Positions 46,206 through 56,932 of a DNA stretch of 64,000 nt are shown here, one piece after another (position 1 is the first letter of the stretch; each line of letters begins with the position of its first letter). This stretch comes from Trichocoleus sp. (GTDB lineage: Bacteria; Cyanobacteriota; Cyanobacteriia; Elainellales; Elainellaceae). Location: the NCBI GenBank assembly GCA_036702865.1, contig DATNQD010000059.1, positions 372,001 through 436,000 on the forward strand, in the 5' to 3' direction. Below the pieces are notes generated by a model. That model searched no databases. It had not been told where the DNA came from and saw nothing but the letters and a program-made list of their open reading frames with translations. A program made the position numbers and the translations under genes.

Positions 46206-46367
46206 CGTGACTTGCCTCGGCTCATTCAGCACCTGTCGTTACTTTACATTTTCAGCAGGTGATAATTTAGCGTTGCTGGAGTCCGGGTATAAAACGCTTT
46301 TGGGATAATTGGAAACCTTGTCCAAAGTCCTGCGAAATCACATCGTTATCCAGCAACCTTTGAAATT

Positions 46368-47354
46368 CTAGCTTTCCTCGCTGACTATTCTCGAAGTCAG
46401 TTCTTTACGCGCAGGCTTGATTGCCAGAGCCAGGAGATTGCGCCAGATCTCTAGATTGCCAGGGCGCACCCAAACCGATCGCCACCCCTGCATCAGGGCT
46501 TTTCCTTTTCGACCTGCCTGATGCTCTGCCCATGCACTGCCAATTAACATTCCTTGTTGTTGTGCTGCTGCATCCATCCCAGATTTATGAATGGGTTTGG
46601 GAACTGCTGGAGGGCAACCTCTCTGGAGATCATCACTGCCAAGGGTGAAACGCTGCCGCTGAAACTCCAGTGCAGTAGCATCATAAAATTCTCGTAGCGT
46701 GCTGCTGTAGGAATGTGTTACAGATGCCTGGTGGAGCCTGTAGAGATAATCAATTTTGGGCAAGTACCAAATGCGACAAGTTTCTCCAATCCGCAGTTGA
46801 AAATCAATATCTTCAAAACAGTCAAAATATTCGCGGCTATAGCCCGCTGCTTTGACAACCTCGGCTCGAATTGCGAAGGTGCAGATGTGAGTACGAGTCG
46901 TACCACCTTTAAGTTCGTCAGTAATTTCCACCTCAGGTTCGCTACAGCCCAGATCTGCAATTAAGCCTCCTTTCGTGTCAATGGTTGAAAAACCACCGCA
47001 AACTGCCCCGAATTCTGGATGTTCGGTGAGCCACTTGACTTGTCTTTTGATTCGATCGGGCGGGAATAAGTCATCTCCGTCACAGCGCATCAGAATTTCA
47101 CCTCGTGCGGCAGCATAAGCCACATTCAGTGCAGGCGAAATCCCTTTCTGTGGACCAGGAATAATGCGAACGCGATCGTCTTGAAAAGCAAGCGCTTTCT
47201 CAACCGTTGCATCTGTGCAGCCATTATCAACCAAAACAACTTCCAGCGGGATTTCTCGTTCTTGCAAGATTGATTCTAGAGTTGCTGAGATGTAAGGTTC
47301 GGCATTACGGACAGTAATCAAAACACTTACGGTCGGTGCGGTTTCCTGTCTCAT
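46368..47354 (-). CDS. Glycosyltransferase family 2
   Basis: This 328-residue GT-A enzyme has the family 2 start SVLITVRNAEPYISATLESIL, the nucleotide site VEVVLVDNGCTDATVE and the DxD metal motif in MRCDGDDLFPPDRI. I chose the second ATG (MRQETAPTV), because GGAGAG lies 8 bp before it; the first ATG is five codons upstream. A C-terminal helical tail follows the catalytic part. It sits between the flippase gene and a GT4 gene in one direction. Donor sugar unknown. Confidence 0.92.
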   Translation of the reverse strand: MRQETAPTVSVLITVRNAEPYISATLESILQEREIPLEVVLVDNGCTDATVEKALAFQDDRVRIIPGPQKGISPALNVAYAAARGEILMRCDGDDLFPPDRIKRQVKWLTEHPEFGAVCGGFSTIDTKGGLIADLGCSEPEVEITDELKGGTTRTHICTFAIRAEVVKAAGYSREYFDCFEDIDFQLRIGETCRIWYLPKIDYLYRLHQASVTHSYSSTLREFYDATALEFQRQRFTLGSDDLQRGCPPAVPKPIHKSGMDAAAQQQGMLIGSAWAEHQAGRKGKALMQGWRSVWVRPGNLEIWRNLLALAIKPARKELTSRIVSEES

Positions 47355-47485
47355 CGAATCGCTCTCCATACTTAAATAAAATGGGATACAAGAATTTAGT
47401 GCAGACGACTTCCTTCGTTAGATAATAGTAGAATTACTGAAGTTAAATGTGTTTTTTGATAACATCTTAATTCAATCTTATTGAA

Positions 47486-48832
47486 TCACCCGAATGAAGG
47501 AAAACCAATGCCTAGAAGGGAGCGGAACAGCGTAAGTAACCCCACAGTTGCCAGAAATATCAAAGTCATGGTGATGTCCTGGCGAATAACGCTAATTTTT
47601 TCACGCCCCAATGCGTAGGTAACGATAAGCCAAGGAGGAATATTACTGAGAGCCACGCTTATGACTGCTCCAACTGAACCATAAAGCGAAAAGGTAACTG
47701 GAATTCCGACAATATAAAAGAGGAAACTTAGAAAGCAGCCAAATGCAATATAGCGAGGTTGCCCAATTGCAAAAAGAATGGGGTCAATCGTTTGGGTTAA
47801 CATGACAGGCCAAGTTCCCATTGCTAATAATGGCAACATCCAGGCAGCCGCACGATAACGCCCGTCATAGAGGGTTGTTACCACCAAATCGCCACAGCTT
47901 GTTAAAGCTGCAACAACCACGGCAAGCACTAGCAAAATCATTCTTCGATTGCGGAGGATTTTAGTACGGAACTCCGAGCGGGGTAGCTCCAGCATTTTGG
48001 CATAGGTTGGGAAAATAACCTTATGGCTGACAGCCATCATCAACTGGCGGGGAATATCAGCCAGCGTGAAGGCAACGCCATAAACCCCCAGCATCTCAAA
48101 GGAGAACAGTTTTCCTAAAATCAGTCGGTCAGATTGGGTTGACAGAAAGGTCAGGGCAGTTGAAAGAAAGATCCATTTCCCAAAAGAAACGATTTCGGAT
48201 ACAGCGCTCTTATCCCAAGTAAATCGGTTGGGCTTTCCCTTGTTCATCTGGTGGCTCCAGACCAACTGGAAGAGCGGTGCAACTAAACCACCCGCAACCA
48301 ATGCCCAGATGGAAGGGCTAATTACTGCCCAAGTCAGCATGACGATAACTGAAATCAGCTGTCCTCCCAGCTCAAATATTGCCAGCTGCTTGACGGAAAG
48401 ATTGCGATTAAGTGTGAAAATTGCCGTTGAGTTCAACCCCATTGCTACGGAATTAAGCCCAACAACCGGTAAAAGCCACGCAAGCTGAGGTTCGTTGTAA
48501 AGATGAGCAACTGGGACAGCAATCAGGAGACAAAGCAGCCATAGAATTGCTCCACGGATTACTTGCATTGTCCAGGCTGTATTCAAAAAGTCTGGATCGT
48601 CACCCCGCTTATTTTGGATAACGCTGGTGCCAATTCCTAAATCTGAGAAAAGCAGTAAGCCTGAGATAAAGACATAGACCAGGCTCATCAGTCCAAACAG
48701 ATCGGGGAAGAGTAAACGAGTTAGGAGCAGATTACTGCCAAACCGTAAAATTTGACCTGCTCCATAGCCTGCGACCGTCCAGACAGCTCCACGAATCGCG
48801 AGCTTTTTAATTGAATTTGTACTAGATGCCAT
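47486..48832 (-). CDS. Polysaccharide flippase (Wzx/MATE-like, oligosaccharide flippase family)
   Basis: This 448-residue protein has about twelve membrane helices and the family opening KLAIRGAVWTVAGYGAGQILRFGSNLLLTRLLFPDLFGLMSLV. It would move lipid-linked glycan repeats across the membrane, and with the Wzy-like gene downstream it suggests a Wzx/Wzy-type route. I chose ATG 48832 (MASSTNSIKK); a start at 48862 adds ten residues of no similarity. It is the first gene of the leftward cluster, with its promoter in the 480-bp gap to argC. Confidence 0.93.
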   Translation of the reverse strand: MASSTNSIKKLAIRGAVWTVAGYGAGQILRFGSNLLLTRLLFPDLFGLMSLVYVFISGLLLFSDLGIGTSVIQNKRGDDPDFLNTAWTMQVIRGAILWLLCLLIAVPVAHLYNEPQLAWLLPVVGLNSVAMGLNSTAIFTLNRNLSVKQLAIFELGGQLISVIVMLTWAVISPSIWALVAGGLVAPLFQLVWSHQMNKGKPNRFTWDKSAVSEIVSFGKWIFLSTALTFLSTQSDRLILGKLFSFEMLGVYGVAFTLADIPRQLMMAVSHKVIFPTYAKMLELPRSEFRTKILRNRRMILLVLAVVVAALTSCGDLVVTTLYDGRYRAAAWMLPLLAMGTWPVMLTQTIDPILFAIGQPRYIAFGCFLSFLFYIVGIPVTFSLYGSVGAVISVALSNIPPWLIVTYALGREKISVIRQDITMTLIFLATVGLLTLFRSLLGIGFPSFG

Positions 48833-49346
48833 GATGTATTGTTTGTGGAAATGACACGGCAAACGTGAGATTTTGCAGCCTGCTTCGGATGTAATCCATT
48901 GTGAACACTCAAGGACTATAACCTGTGGCAGTTACAGAGTAATCATCACTTGTCAAGATGCGTCACTCGTCATTTCATACTGACGTGTGGAGTCGCATTT
49001 GACGGCTACTGAACCGAGTCCAGTCCAACAACATCTGAAAATGAATCGTTGACTCTGTGGGAGCACGTTAGTCTTCTCTGACCCACTGAACTGCCTTTAC
49101 TAAATGAAATATAAGGCTGTGATAGTAAGGATGGACAGGAGGAAACAGTACCTTCACCTTTTCTTTTTTTTCAATTCCGCTTCTTTAGAGGTGGGATGAA
49201 GCCAAAGGAGAACCTAAATTTCAGCCTCTACCGAAAGTTAGACCTTTTTGGCAGCAATTTTAGTAATTTGCTAGCAAAAAAAAGCGGGGTTGCCTGATCT
49301 TAATTCCTGCAACCCAATTCGCCTCAACTTAAAAAGGATTCAGTTT
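48833..49346. other. Intergenic region between the polysaccharide cluster and argC
   Basis: About 510 bp with no gene. It holds the argC terminator at 49274-49316 and probably the leftward promoter of the polysaccharide cluster. No other structure was noticed. Confidence 0.4.
49274..49316 (-). terminator. Rho-independent terminator of argC
   Basis: On the minus strand the stem GGGTTGC/GCAACCC closes a 15-nt loop and is followed by CCGCTTTTTTTT. It lies about 30 bp beyond the argC stop codon. Confidence 0.8.
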
Positions 49347-50405
49347 TTAAGGATAGAAACTTAACTGAGGTAAGCCTAGTGTTTCTTCCCATCCCAGCAT
49401 CAGGTTAAGACACTGAATTGCTTGTCCTGCCTGTCCTTTTAACAAATTGTCGATCGCTGAGATAACGATGACGCGATCGGTACGCGGATCAACCTCAATG
49501 CCGATGTAACAGAGATTGGTGCCACAAGCCCATTTCGTTTGGGGATAAACGCCACTCGGCAGAATTTTCACCCAGGGCGAAGACCGATAGAACGCTTGAT
49601 AGATGGTAATTAAATCATCTCGAACCAGACCCGGATCACGCAGCGTTGCATAAACTGTGGCGAGAATGCCTCGCACCATCGGGATCAAGTGAGGCGTAAA
49701 CTGAATCAGCACCTCATGCCCTGCCAGATCGCTGCAAACTTGCTCAATTTCGGGGGTATGGCGGTGACGCGCCACATTGTAAGCGCCCAAAGACTGGTCA
49801 GCTTCTGCCAACAGTAAATTTGTTTTTGGCTGACGACCGCCCCCAGAAGTGCCTGATTTCGCATCAATAATAGCTGTTTCAGGAATAACTAAACCCTGCT
49901 TCAGTAAGGGGGAGATGGCGAGGAGGCTGGCAGTGGGATAGCAACCTGGACAACCAATAAGCTGTGCTTCTGAGATTCGATCGCGGTAAAGCTCTGGCAG
50001 CCCATAAACTGCTGTTTCAGCAATGTCTCGATCGGTACGTTGCTTGCCGTACCAGGCTTCGTAGGTGTCCAGGTTATCAAACCGATAGTCTGCTGAGAGA
50101 TCTAAAACCTTACATCCTTTTGCCAACAAAATTGGTGCCATATCGCAGGCAAGCCCGTTTGGGAGCGACAAAAAGACAACCTGACAGCGACGGGCAATTT
50201 CTTCTAGATCGATCGGTTCAATCGTCAGTTTCGTTTGATGTGCGAGATGGGGGTAGAGTTCCCCAAAAGACTTACCTGCACTGCTTTCACCACCCAGATA
50301 AACCAGTTCTAACTTCGGATGCTCTTGGAGCAGGCGTACCAGTTGTACCCCGCCATAGCCCGAAGCGCCTACTATTCCAACTGGTATTCGTCCTGAATCC
50401 CCCAT
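49347..50405 (-). CDS. argC: N-acetyl-gamma-glutamyl-phosphate reductase
   Basis: ArgC reduces N-acetylglutamyl phosphate to the semialdehyde in arginine synthesis, with NADPH. The 352-residue protein has the NADP fold [17 protein letters not shown], active-site Cys155 in [10 protein letters not shown] and the [10 protein letters not shown] region. The start [10 protein letters not shown] is at 50405. It is a single-gene unit between the polysaccharide cluster and divergent ribBA. The other arg genes are not in the window. A terminator follows at 49274-49316. Secure. Confidence 0.96.
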   Translation of the reverse strand: MGDSGRIPVGIVGASGYGGVQLVRLLQEHPKLELVYLGGESSAGKSFGELYPHLAHQTKLTIEPIDLEEIARRCQVVFLSLPNGLACDMAPILLAKGCKVLDLSADYRFDNLDTYEAWYGKQRTDRDIAETAVYGLPELYRDRISEAQLIGCPGCYPTASLLAISPLLKQGLVIPETAIIDAKSGTSGGGRQPKTNLLLAEADQSLGAYNVARHRHTPEIEQVCSDLAGHEVLIQFTPHLIPMVRGILATVYATLRDPGLVRDDLITIYQAFYRSSPWVKILPSGVYPQTKWACGTNLCYIGIEVDPRTDRVIVISAIDNLLKGQAGQAIQCLNLMLGWEETLGLPQLSFYP

Positions 50406-50695
50406 GATCCCTTATCACTCCAAGCCTAAGTAGAAATACAATAAGTTAACTAACAGGTCACGTCTATCAAATGCAGCATTTTAATACTAAAGCGGTCAGC
50501 ACAAAGGTAATACGGAGTGCAAATTGAGATGAAGTCAACGCTCAGTTGAGGGCTCAAAGCGAGCTAGGATGGGCAAATCACTTTTATAAAAATTAACATT
50601 AGAACTAGACGCTTTTTTAATTTGCTAAGGCAGACAATAAGCTGCCACTGGACTGATTCTACTCGTTCATTATCGATACATTGGGATGTTTTATT

Positions 50696-52438
50696 GTGGA
50701 ACCGCTGCATCAGTCAGAAAACACGACCTCTGAAACTTTTCCTAGCTTCAAGTTTGATTCGATCGACGCTGCTCTGGCTGATTTAAAGGCTGGACGAGCG
50801 ATTGTTGTTGTGGATGACGAAAACCGGGAGAACGAAGGAGACATTATTTGTGCGGCTCAATTCGCGACCCCCGACATGATTAATTTCATGGCTGTTGAGG
50901 CACGCGGGCTAATTTGTTTGGCAATGACGGGCGATCGACTCGATGAGTTAGACCTGCCGCTAATGGTGAGCGGTCGCACCTTTGAGGATAGCAACGAACA
51001 GACTGCTTTTACGGTCAGCATTGATGGGGCACTCCATTTAGGAGTTACCACAGGGATTTCGGCTGAGGATCGGGCACGCACCATTCAAATTGCCATCAAT
51101 CCTACCAGTAGACCTGCTGATCTGCGTCGTCCAGGTCATATCTTCCCGCTACGGGCAAAAGAGGGCGGCGTTTTAAAGCGAGCGGGTCATACGGAAGCTG
51201 GAGTTGATCTATCCCAGCTTGCAGGGCTGTATCCAGCGGGAGTAATTTGCGAAATTCAGAACCCGGATGGTTCAATGGCGCGACTGCCTCAGCTGGTCGA
51301 TTATGCTCAGCGTCATCACTTGAAAATTATCAGCATTGCTGATTTGATTAGCTATCGCTTACAGCATGAGCGGTTTGTTAAGCGAGAAGCCGTTGCCGAT
51401 CTGCCAACTCAGTTTGGGCTATTTCAAGTCTATGCTTACCGCAATTTGCTTGATAAAACAGAGCATCTAGCGATCGTTAAAGGCGATCCTGCCAGTTTCA
51501 AGGATCAAGCCGTTATGGTGCGAGTTCACTCAGAATGCCTGACTGGGGATGCGCTTGGCTCTCTACGCTGTGATTGCCGGATGCAACTTCAAGCTGCCCT
51601 AAAGATGATTGAAAATGCGGGGCGGGGCGTTGTTGTTTACTTGCGGCAGGAAGGACGGGGCATTGGATTAGTTAACAAGCTAAAAGCCTATGCGCTGCAA
51701 GATCTGGGGCTGGACACCGTTGAGGCAAACGAGCGACTCGGTTTTCCGGCAGATCAGCGCAACTATGGAATTGGGGCTCAAATTTTGAACGATTTGGGCG
51801 TACAGCAATTCTGTCTCATTACCAACAACCCGCGCAAAATTGCTGGATTGAAGGGCTACAACCTAGAGATGGTCGATCGCGTTCCACTGCTGATTGAGGC
51901 AACTTCTTACAACGCAGATTATTTGGCAACCAAGGCAGAAAAGCTGGGACACCTTTTATTACGCAGCTATCTCATTACGGTTGCAATTCAAGGACAGGAC
52001 GATCGCCTGCCAATTCAAGAACGCTATGAGCGGTTGGAGAAAATTCGGCATCTGACGCAAGCACATCACTTGCTGTTGCAGGAAGAAGCTCGCCCAGTTG
52101 CCACTGCTTTGTTTGGAGAGTCTTCGTTGATCTTCCATCTCGGCTTTGATCAGTTGAATACTGAGAACCCTGATTGGTATCACCAGCCTGATCACCCTTA
52201 TGTGAAAGCGATCGGTGAGATTTTAGATGAACTGGCGAGCTGGCAATCTGTCCGGCAGCTAGAGTTTTTGGTTTCTCCGGGAGGCGATCCTTTGAGCAAC
52301 CTACAAGTCCAGCTCGATCGCCAGATCTTCCGCCTTGATCACTCATCGCCTCAAAACAATGTGAAACCTTCTGAGGTCTGTCGAAATCTGGAAACTCAGC
52401 GTATCTATGTTTTCTCCAATCATCCGGTGATTGATTGA
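50696..52438 (+). CDS. ribBA: Bifunctional DHBP synthase / GTP cyclohydrolase II
   Basis: RibBA starts riboflavin synthesis from both ends: DHBP synthase makes the four-carbon unit from ribulose 5-phosphate, and GTP cyclohydrolase II opens GTP. The N-terminal half has [32 protein letters not shown] and [11 protein letters not shown]. The second half has the zinc cysteines in [16 protein letters not shown] and the [16 protein letters not shown] motif. The start looks like GTG 50696; a TTG five codons upstream is possible. About 180 extra C-terminal residues follow the cyclohydrolase and are unexplained; I see no FMN riboswitch upstream. Confidence 0.95.
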   Translation: MEPLHQSENTTSETFPSFKFDSIDAALADLKAGRAIVVVDDENRENEGDIICAAQFATPDMINFMAVEARGLICLAMTGDRLDELDLPLMVSGRTFEDSNEQTAFTVSIDGALHLGVTTGISAEDRARTIQIAINPTSRPADLRRPGHIFPLRAKEGGVLKRAGHTEAGVDLSQLAGLYPAGVICEIQNPDGSMARLPQLVDYAQRHHLKIISIADLISYRLQHERFVKREAVADLPTQFGLFQVYAYRNLLDKTEHLAIVKGDPASFKDQAVMVRVHSECLTGDALGSLRCDCRMQLQAALKMIENAGRGVVVYLRQEGRGIGLVNKLKAYALQDLGLDTVEANERLGFPADQRNYGIGAQILNDLGVQQFCLITNNPRKIAGLKGYNLEMVDRVPLLIEATSYNADYLATKAEKLGHLLLRSYLITVAIQGQDDRLPIQERYERLEKIRHLTQAHHLLLQEEARPVATALFGESSLIFHLGFDQLNTENPDWYHQPDHPYVKAIGEILDELASWQSVRQLEFLVSPGGDPLSNLQVQLDRQIFRLDHSSPQNNVKPSEVCRNLETQRIYVFSNHPVID

Positions 52439-52554
52439 AGTAAGTGCTAGAGAGTTTGGATCAGGGAATTGGAGTAGGCTGACGATTTGCGATCGGTTTT
52501 GTTCGATTCGCATTATCCGAAGTTAGTACTACCCCAATTCCCGCTGCAATGGAG

Positions 52555-53688
52555 TTAGCTAACCGATGCCAGTTTAGCCTCAGCCCGCTTTTGCAAAAGT
52601 TGCAGAATCGAAGCCTTTTCTAGTAGCCCGACGAGTGTACCGCTGTCCTTGAGCACAATCAATGCAGGAAGGTTTTTCTCTTCAATCAGGTTTACCACTT
52701 CCAAAAGGGGTTGATCTGAGGAAACCGTTTCCAGGCTCTCAGTTGGCTGCATTAGTTCTCGGATAGACACATCCCACCAAGTGTTGGTTGGGACTGCTTT
52801 CATGTCATCTGTATTAATTTCGCCAATGAGTTGTCCATTCTCGTCTGTCACCAGATATTTCCGCCAGTTTTCGGTGCTGCCAATGACATAATTGTTGGCA
52901 AACTCCCGCAGGGATAGAGTGACAGGTACGATCGGGCTATTGGGAATGACAGCATCAGCAGCAGTCAAACCACTCAACTGTTCTTGCACAGCTGCCGCCT
53001 GAGCATAGCGATCGGCATTTTGCAGCAGGAACCAGCCAACGAGTAGCGTCCAGACACTTCCCACCTGAGTAATTCCAAACACTGAGAGTGTGCCGATCCC
53101 AATACCGAGCCAACCCAGCACTTTACCTAAGCGACTGGCAAAGGCAATGCCCTTATAAGGCTTTCCAGTGATTTTCCAGACCAGTGCTTTTACAACGTTA
53201 CCACCGTCTAGTGGCAAACCAGGCAGCAGGTTAAATACTCCTAATGCCAGGTTGATATAGGCGAGCAGACTAACGATTGCGGCGATCGGCGCAGGCAAAG
53301 TGGTGACAGCATTGATGCCAGTAAACAGCCCAAACAAGACAAAGCTAACCAGGGGACCAGAAATAGCAACCCAGAAAGACTCTGCGGGCGTTTTCGACTC
53401 TTCTTCTAAGCTGGCAAGTCCCCCAAAGATGAACAGCGTAATGGATTTAACGCTAATTCCTTGCCGCATCGCAATCAGGCTGTGTCCCAATTCGTGAGCC
53501 AGCACCGAAGCAAACAAAAGCAAGGCGGTCAACAGTCCAAGAACCCAGGTAGAAGCTCCTAACTGGGGAAAAGCAAACCCTAGCTCGCTGCCATAGTCCC
53601 AGGTGACCAGAGCCAGTACCAGAAACCAGGAGAAATTAATGTAAAAGGGAATGCCAAATAAACTACCGATACGTAAATTGCCGTCCAT
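52555..53688 (-). CDS. Site-2 protease (M50) with two CBS domains
   Basis: This 377-residue membrane metalloprotease has the zinc motif HELGH at residues 65-69 and the second ligand region NLLPGLPLDGGN. About six membrane helices are visible, then a tandem CBS pair (about 240-370) ending ALIVLKDSGTLVGLLEKASIL. S2P enzymes cut membrane-anchored anti-sigma factors or peptides; CBS domains bind adenine nucleotides and could sense energy status. I chose ATG 53688 (MDGNLRIGS), preceded by GGAGG. It is separate from the downstream-facing amino-acid importer, with no clear substrate gene nearby. Confidence 0.93.
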   Translation of the reverse strand: MDGNLRIGSLFGIPFYINFSWFLVLALVTWDYGSELGFAFPQLGASTWVLGLLTALLLFASVLAHELGHSLIAMRQGISVKSITLFIFGGLASLEEESKTPAESFWVAISGPLVSFVLFGLFTGINAVTTLPAPIAAIVSLLAYINLALGVFNLLPGLPLDGGNVVKALVWKITGKPYKGIAFASRLGKVLGWLGIGIGTLSVFGITQVGSVWTLLVGWFLLQNADRYAQAAAVQEQLSGLTAADAVIPNSPIVPVTLSLREFANNYVIGSTENWRKYLVTDENGQLIGEINTDDMKAVPTNTWWDVSIRELMQPTESLETVSSDQPLLEVVNLIEEKNLPALIVLKDSGTLVGLLEKASILQLLQKRAEAKLASVS

Positions 53689-53842
53689 GTTTTCTATCCT
53701 CCAGATCGGCGAGCGAGCCTTTCCTGATATCATTCCTAATAGTTTTATCGTAACGAGATATTAAAGCTGTTTTAATCTGGCTCATGCCGTAATACCCGTC
53801 TATCTAAGGTGTGGAATCTGCAACCCTATGAAAAAAGCTATG

Positions 53843-53867
53843 AAAAAAGCAGGCTTTTCACCTGCTC
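53843..53867 (-). terminator. Rho-independent terminator of the amino-acid importer genes
   Basis: On the minus strand the stem AGCAGG/CCTGCT has a 7-nt loop and is followed by six T residues. It lies 27 bp beyond the ATPase stop codon. Confidence 0.85.
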
Positions 53868-53893
53868 TAGACAAAATAAAGTCAAGCCAAACA

Positions 53894-54616
53894 CTACAGC
53901 ACTTTTTCTAAGAATTGGCAGGCGCGTTCGCTCTTGGGTTTGGAGAAAAAGACATCAGGTGGCGCATCTTCAGCAATGTTGCCATTGTCAAGAAAGATGA
54001 CCCGATCGGCGACTTCACGCGCAAAGCCCATTTCGTGAGTCACAATTGCCATCGTAATCTTTGTTTGTGCCAGAGCTTTCATCACATCTAGCACCTCTTT
54101 CACCATTTCTGGATCAAGGGCAGAAGTAGGCTCATCAAAGAGCATAACCTGGGGTTCCATTGCCAACGATCGGGCAATTGCGACCCGTTGTTTCTGTCCA
54201 CCGGATAACCGCGAAGGATAAACTTCAGCTTTCTCTGCCAGACCCACCCGAGTTAAGAGTTCGATCGCTCGTTGTTCTGCCTGTGCTTTCGGGACTTTCT
54301 TGACTTTTATTGGTGCATAAGTCAAGTTATTCAACACGTTCATGTGGGGAAACAGGTTGAAATGCTGAAACACCATACCAATATTCTGACGCACTTCTTT
54401 GATGTCAGTTTTAGGATGGGTGATGTCCACATCATCAATGTAAATTCGTCCCCCAGTTGGGGTTTCTAGCAGATTAAGGCAGCGTAAAAGGGTGGACTTG
54501 CCGCAGCCAGAAGGACCAATAATGGCAACAACTTCCCCTTTTTTAATCTCAGTTGAGATGTCTTGCAGAACATTTAACTTGCCAAAAGATTTAGATAAAA
54601 GTTCAGTTCTAATCAC
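53894..54616 (-). CDS. glnQ: Polar amino-acid ABC transporter ATPase (GlnQ type)
   Basis: This 240-residue ATPase has Walker [10 protein letters not shown], the signature [16 protein letters not shown], Walker [15 protein letters not shown] and the H-loop VTHEMGF. The [14 protein letters not shown]-loop and lack of a C-terminal domain fit the GlnQ/HisP group. It overlaps the upstream permease gene by 8 bp, so the two are translationally coupled. It powers import with the permease and the lipoprotein gene at 55652. The amino acid may be glutamine, glutamate or another polar one; not settled. Confidence 0.93.
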   Translation of the reverse strand: MIRTELLSKSFGKLNVLQDISTEIKKGEVVAIIGPSGCGKSTLLRCLNLLETPTGGRIYIDDVDITHPKTDIKEVRQNIGMVFQHFNLFPHMNVLNNLTYAPIKVKKVPKAQAEQRAIELLTRVGLAEKAEVYPSRLSGGQKQRVAIARSLAMEPQVMLFDEPTSALDPEMVKEVLDVMKALAQTKITMAIVTHEMGFAREVADRVIFLDNGNIAEDAPPDVFFSKPKSERACQFLEKVL

Positions 54617-55355
54617 TTTTCCGCATCCTCCTTTCTAAGCGACGAGCCAGTACGGTAAAGCCCATCACCATGATGTAATAGATAAGACCGACTAAGATGA
54701 GAGGCTCAAAGTAAATGAACTTCTCTGAGGCAACAATTTGACCCCGACGCATTAAATCTAGCGCGCCAACCGTAGAGACGAGGGAGGAATCTTTCAGGAG
54801 CGCAATACTCTCGTTCACTAAGGCAGGCAAAATGTTCTTGAAAGCCTGCGGTAGGATTACGTCCCGCATCATTTCAGGATAGGGAACTCCCATTGACAGA
54901 GCAGCTTCTCGCTGTCCTTTATCAACTGCCATAATGCCACCACGAATGGTTTCTGAACTGTAGGCAGCAGAGTTGAGCGAAAAAGTAATTACCCCTGCCA
55001 CAAAGGGAGAAATTGCGTAGTTAATGAGCTGAGGAGTTGAGAAGTAAATGAGAGCAAGCTGCAAGATGAGCGGTGTGCCTCGAAAAACAGAGGTATAAAA
55101 ATCAGCAAACCATCTTAGCGGTCTAAATTTAGAGATTTTAAAGATAGAGAGAACAGTTCCCCAGGTAAAACCAAATAAGGCTGAAACGAGTGTAAAACTG
55201 AGCGTTACCCAAACCCCCTGTAAAATAAAAGGAATGTTGGGGACAATCTTAGAAAAGTCTAAATTAAGCCCTGAAGGTGCAGCTTGCCCTAAAAACTGAA
55301 AGACATTTGGTACTATTCCCGAAATTGATAAGAGGCTAGACAAAACCAACTCCAT
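54609..55355 (-). CDS. Polar amino-acid ABC transporter permease (HisM/GlnP type)
   Basis: This 248-residue permease has about five membrane helices and the EAA loop [30 protein letters not shown] that docks the ATPase. The motifs [16 protein letters not shown] and [14 protein letters not shown] are typical of this permease group. The unusual N-terminal 40 residues ([16 protein letters not shown] then [13 protein letters not shown]) form an extra hydrophobic segment. The 3' end overlaps glnQ by 8 bp. The solute-binding gene lies 297 bp upstream; the gap is long for an operon but the direction is the same. Confidence 0.93.
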   Translation of the reverse strand: MELVLSSLLSISGIVPNVFQFLGQAAPSGLNLDFSKIVPNIPFILQGVWVTLSFTLVSALFGFTWGTVLSIFKISKFRPLRWFADFYTSVFRGTPLILQLALIYFSTPQLINYAISPFVAGVITFSLNSAAYSSETIRGGIMAVDKGQREAALSMGVPYPEMMRDVILPQAFKNILPALVNESIALLKDSSLVSTVGALDLMRRGQIVASEKFIYFEPLILVGLIYYIMVMGFTVLARRLERRMRKSD

Positions 55356-55651
55356 TCGTTCTGTTCCGTTGAATTAAAGATGCGATCGGCTTTAAGCCTA
55401 CCTTACTAAAAATACCTTGGCTCAGACGATCGACATTCATCATTTTGTATAGCAACAATCAGTTTATTAAACTGTGCTTCTTGTACGGTCTGTTGACCTA
55501 TTTAAAGCTTATTGAAAAAGACTGTGGAAGCAGGTTGAACGAACGAATCATTGCAAGTTGTGTTTAGCTGTGATCAGTCATTTAACCCGCTCCTGTCTCT
55601 CCCTTAAATTGTGGGAATACCTGAAGGCACTATCTTTGGACGGCAGAACCT

Positions 55652-56455
55652 CTAGCTCGCGGGCTTTTGCTGTGTTGGTGCCTGATCACCAAACCACTTG
55701 TTAACCAGTTCTGTGATCTTGCCGCTGCTGACCATTTCTTGCAGGATGGGATCAAACTGGCTAACCAGAGGAGAACCTTTGGGGAAGGCAATTGCAGAAC
55801 CCGCTTCTCCCTGGTTGGGAATTGTGTTAAATACGAGGTCTGGATTTGACTGAACAAATCCTTTTGCCACAGTGTCTTCTACAATTGCGGCATCAATTCG
55901 ACCTGTTTTTAACTCTTGGATGATCTCACTAATCCGGTTCAACGCTACCGCATTCAGGTTTAGCTTTTTCGCTTCTTGCTCTTGAGTGGTGCCCAACTGA
56001 ATGCCAACTTTCTTTCCTTTCAAGCTGTCTGCTGTTTTGTAATCTGTGCCTTGCTTGGCAACGATCGTATTTTTGGCTTCGTAGTAGGTTTGCGAGAAAT
56101 CAACATTCTGTTTACGTTCTGGCGTCGGCGTCATTCCTGCCATGACAAAGTCAGCCCGCTTTGATTGCAGTGCCGGAATTAGACCATTGAAGTCAATATT
56201 TTGAATCTGCAATTCCTGACCCAATTTGCTGGTGATGTACTTGGCAATATCGACATCAAAACCAATAATTTCTTGTCCACCTTTACTAGAATCAACAAAT
56301 TCGTAAGGAGGATAGTCCGCTGATGTTGCCATTATTAAAGCTTTTGCGCCACCGCTGGCTCCCTGCTGAGCATTACAAGCCGTGACGAGGAAGATGGTCA
56401 AAACTGTAGATACAAGCGCTGTAAACAAGAATTTAAGTTGCTTCATCATCTTCAT
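55652..56455 (-). CDS. Amino-acid ABC transporter substrate-binding lipoprotein (family 3)
   Basis: This 267-residue protein has a hydrophobic signal ending in the lipobox LVTAC, then a family 3 binding domain: ADYPPYEFVDSSKGGQEIIGFDVDIAKYI, FNGLIPALQSKRADFVMAGMTPTPERKQ and the ATP-free ligand motifs typical of polar amino acid binders. I placed the start at ATG 56455; the codons before it, to 56545, have no signal-like features. It feeds the permease and ATPase downstream. The specific amino acid is not determinable from these motifs. Confidence 0.92.
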   Translation of the reverse strand: MKMMKQLKFLFTALVSTVLTIFLVTACNAQQGASGGAKALIMATSADYPPYEFVDSSKGGQEIIGFDVDIAKYITSKLGQELQIQNIDFNGLIPALQSKRADFVMAGMTPTPERKQNVDFSQTYYEAKNTIVAKQGTDYKTADSLKGKKVGIQLGTTQEQEAKKLNLNAVALNRISEIIQELKTGRIDAAIVEDTVAKGFVQSNPDLVFNTIPNQGEAGSAIAFPKGSPLVSQFDPILQEMVSSGKITELVNKWFGDQAPTQQKPAS

Positions 56456-56932
56456 AAGAATCGTTGCTAGAGGATAAATGGGGTAAAGAGCGATCGAACA
56501 ATTCAAATTGTGGCTTGTGGAATCGGAGTTACAAAATCTGCTCAAAGGATATGACGATCTCGTTTTGTCATAGGTAGCTAATTTGTCAACCTTTATTCAT
56601 ATTTCGTCTTCACTAAAAGTTTCCCTCGCACTTTCATTGCCGAAGCTCAAATACCACAACAAAACATTCGCAGTTTTTATTGTTCGTTAAATAGCAAGTG
56701 AAATCATCATCCGAATGCATGAATTGTGAACCTGTAAACGAGTGAGATTGGAGGCTAACTTTACTGATGCTGGATTTAGATGCTCAGGGGATTAGTACCT
56801 GCTTCAGAAATAGTTGAAGTCGCAGAAATGTAACTTTTCTTACTGAAATTTTGTTGACATCCGGAGCATCTAACAATGTCGCTTCCACCGATCGGCTGGG
56901 AATACTGACAAAGTTCGGAAGTGGTTAATTAG
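56456..56932. other. Intergenic region between the binding-protein gene and the hybrid kinase gene
   Basis: About 480 bp containing divergent promoters. A GTA-N8-TAC (NtcA-like) box at 56830-56843 and a TTGACA at 56854-56859 are visible, but the spacing to a -10 box is not good for either gene. No gene seen. Confidence 0.4.

Noticed and set aside
50406-50695. FMN riboswitch upstream of ribBA
   Set aside because: I looked for the conserved FMN-aptamer elements and did not see them.
56830-56843. GTA-N8-TAC NtcA-like box
   Set aside because: This loose consensus is expected more than ten times by chance in 64 kb, and spacing to a -10 box does not fit either neighbouring gene.
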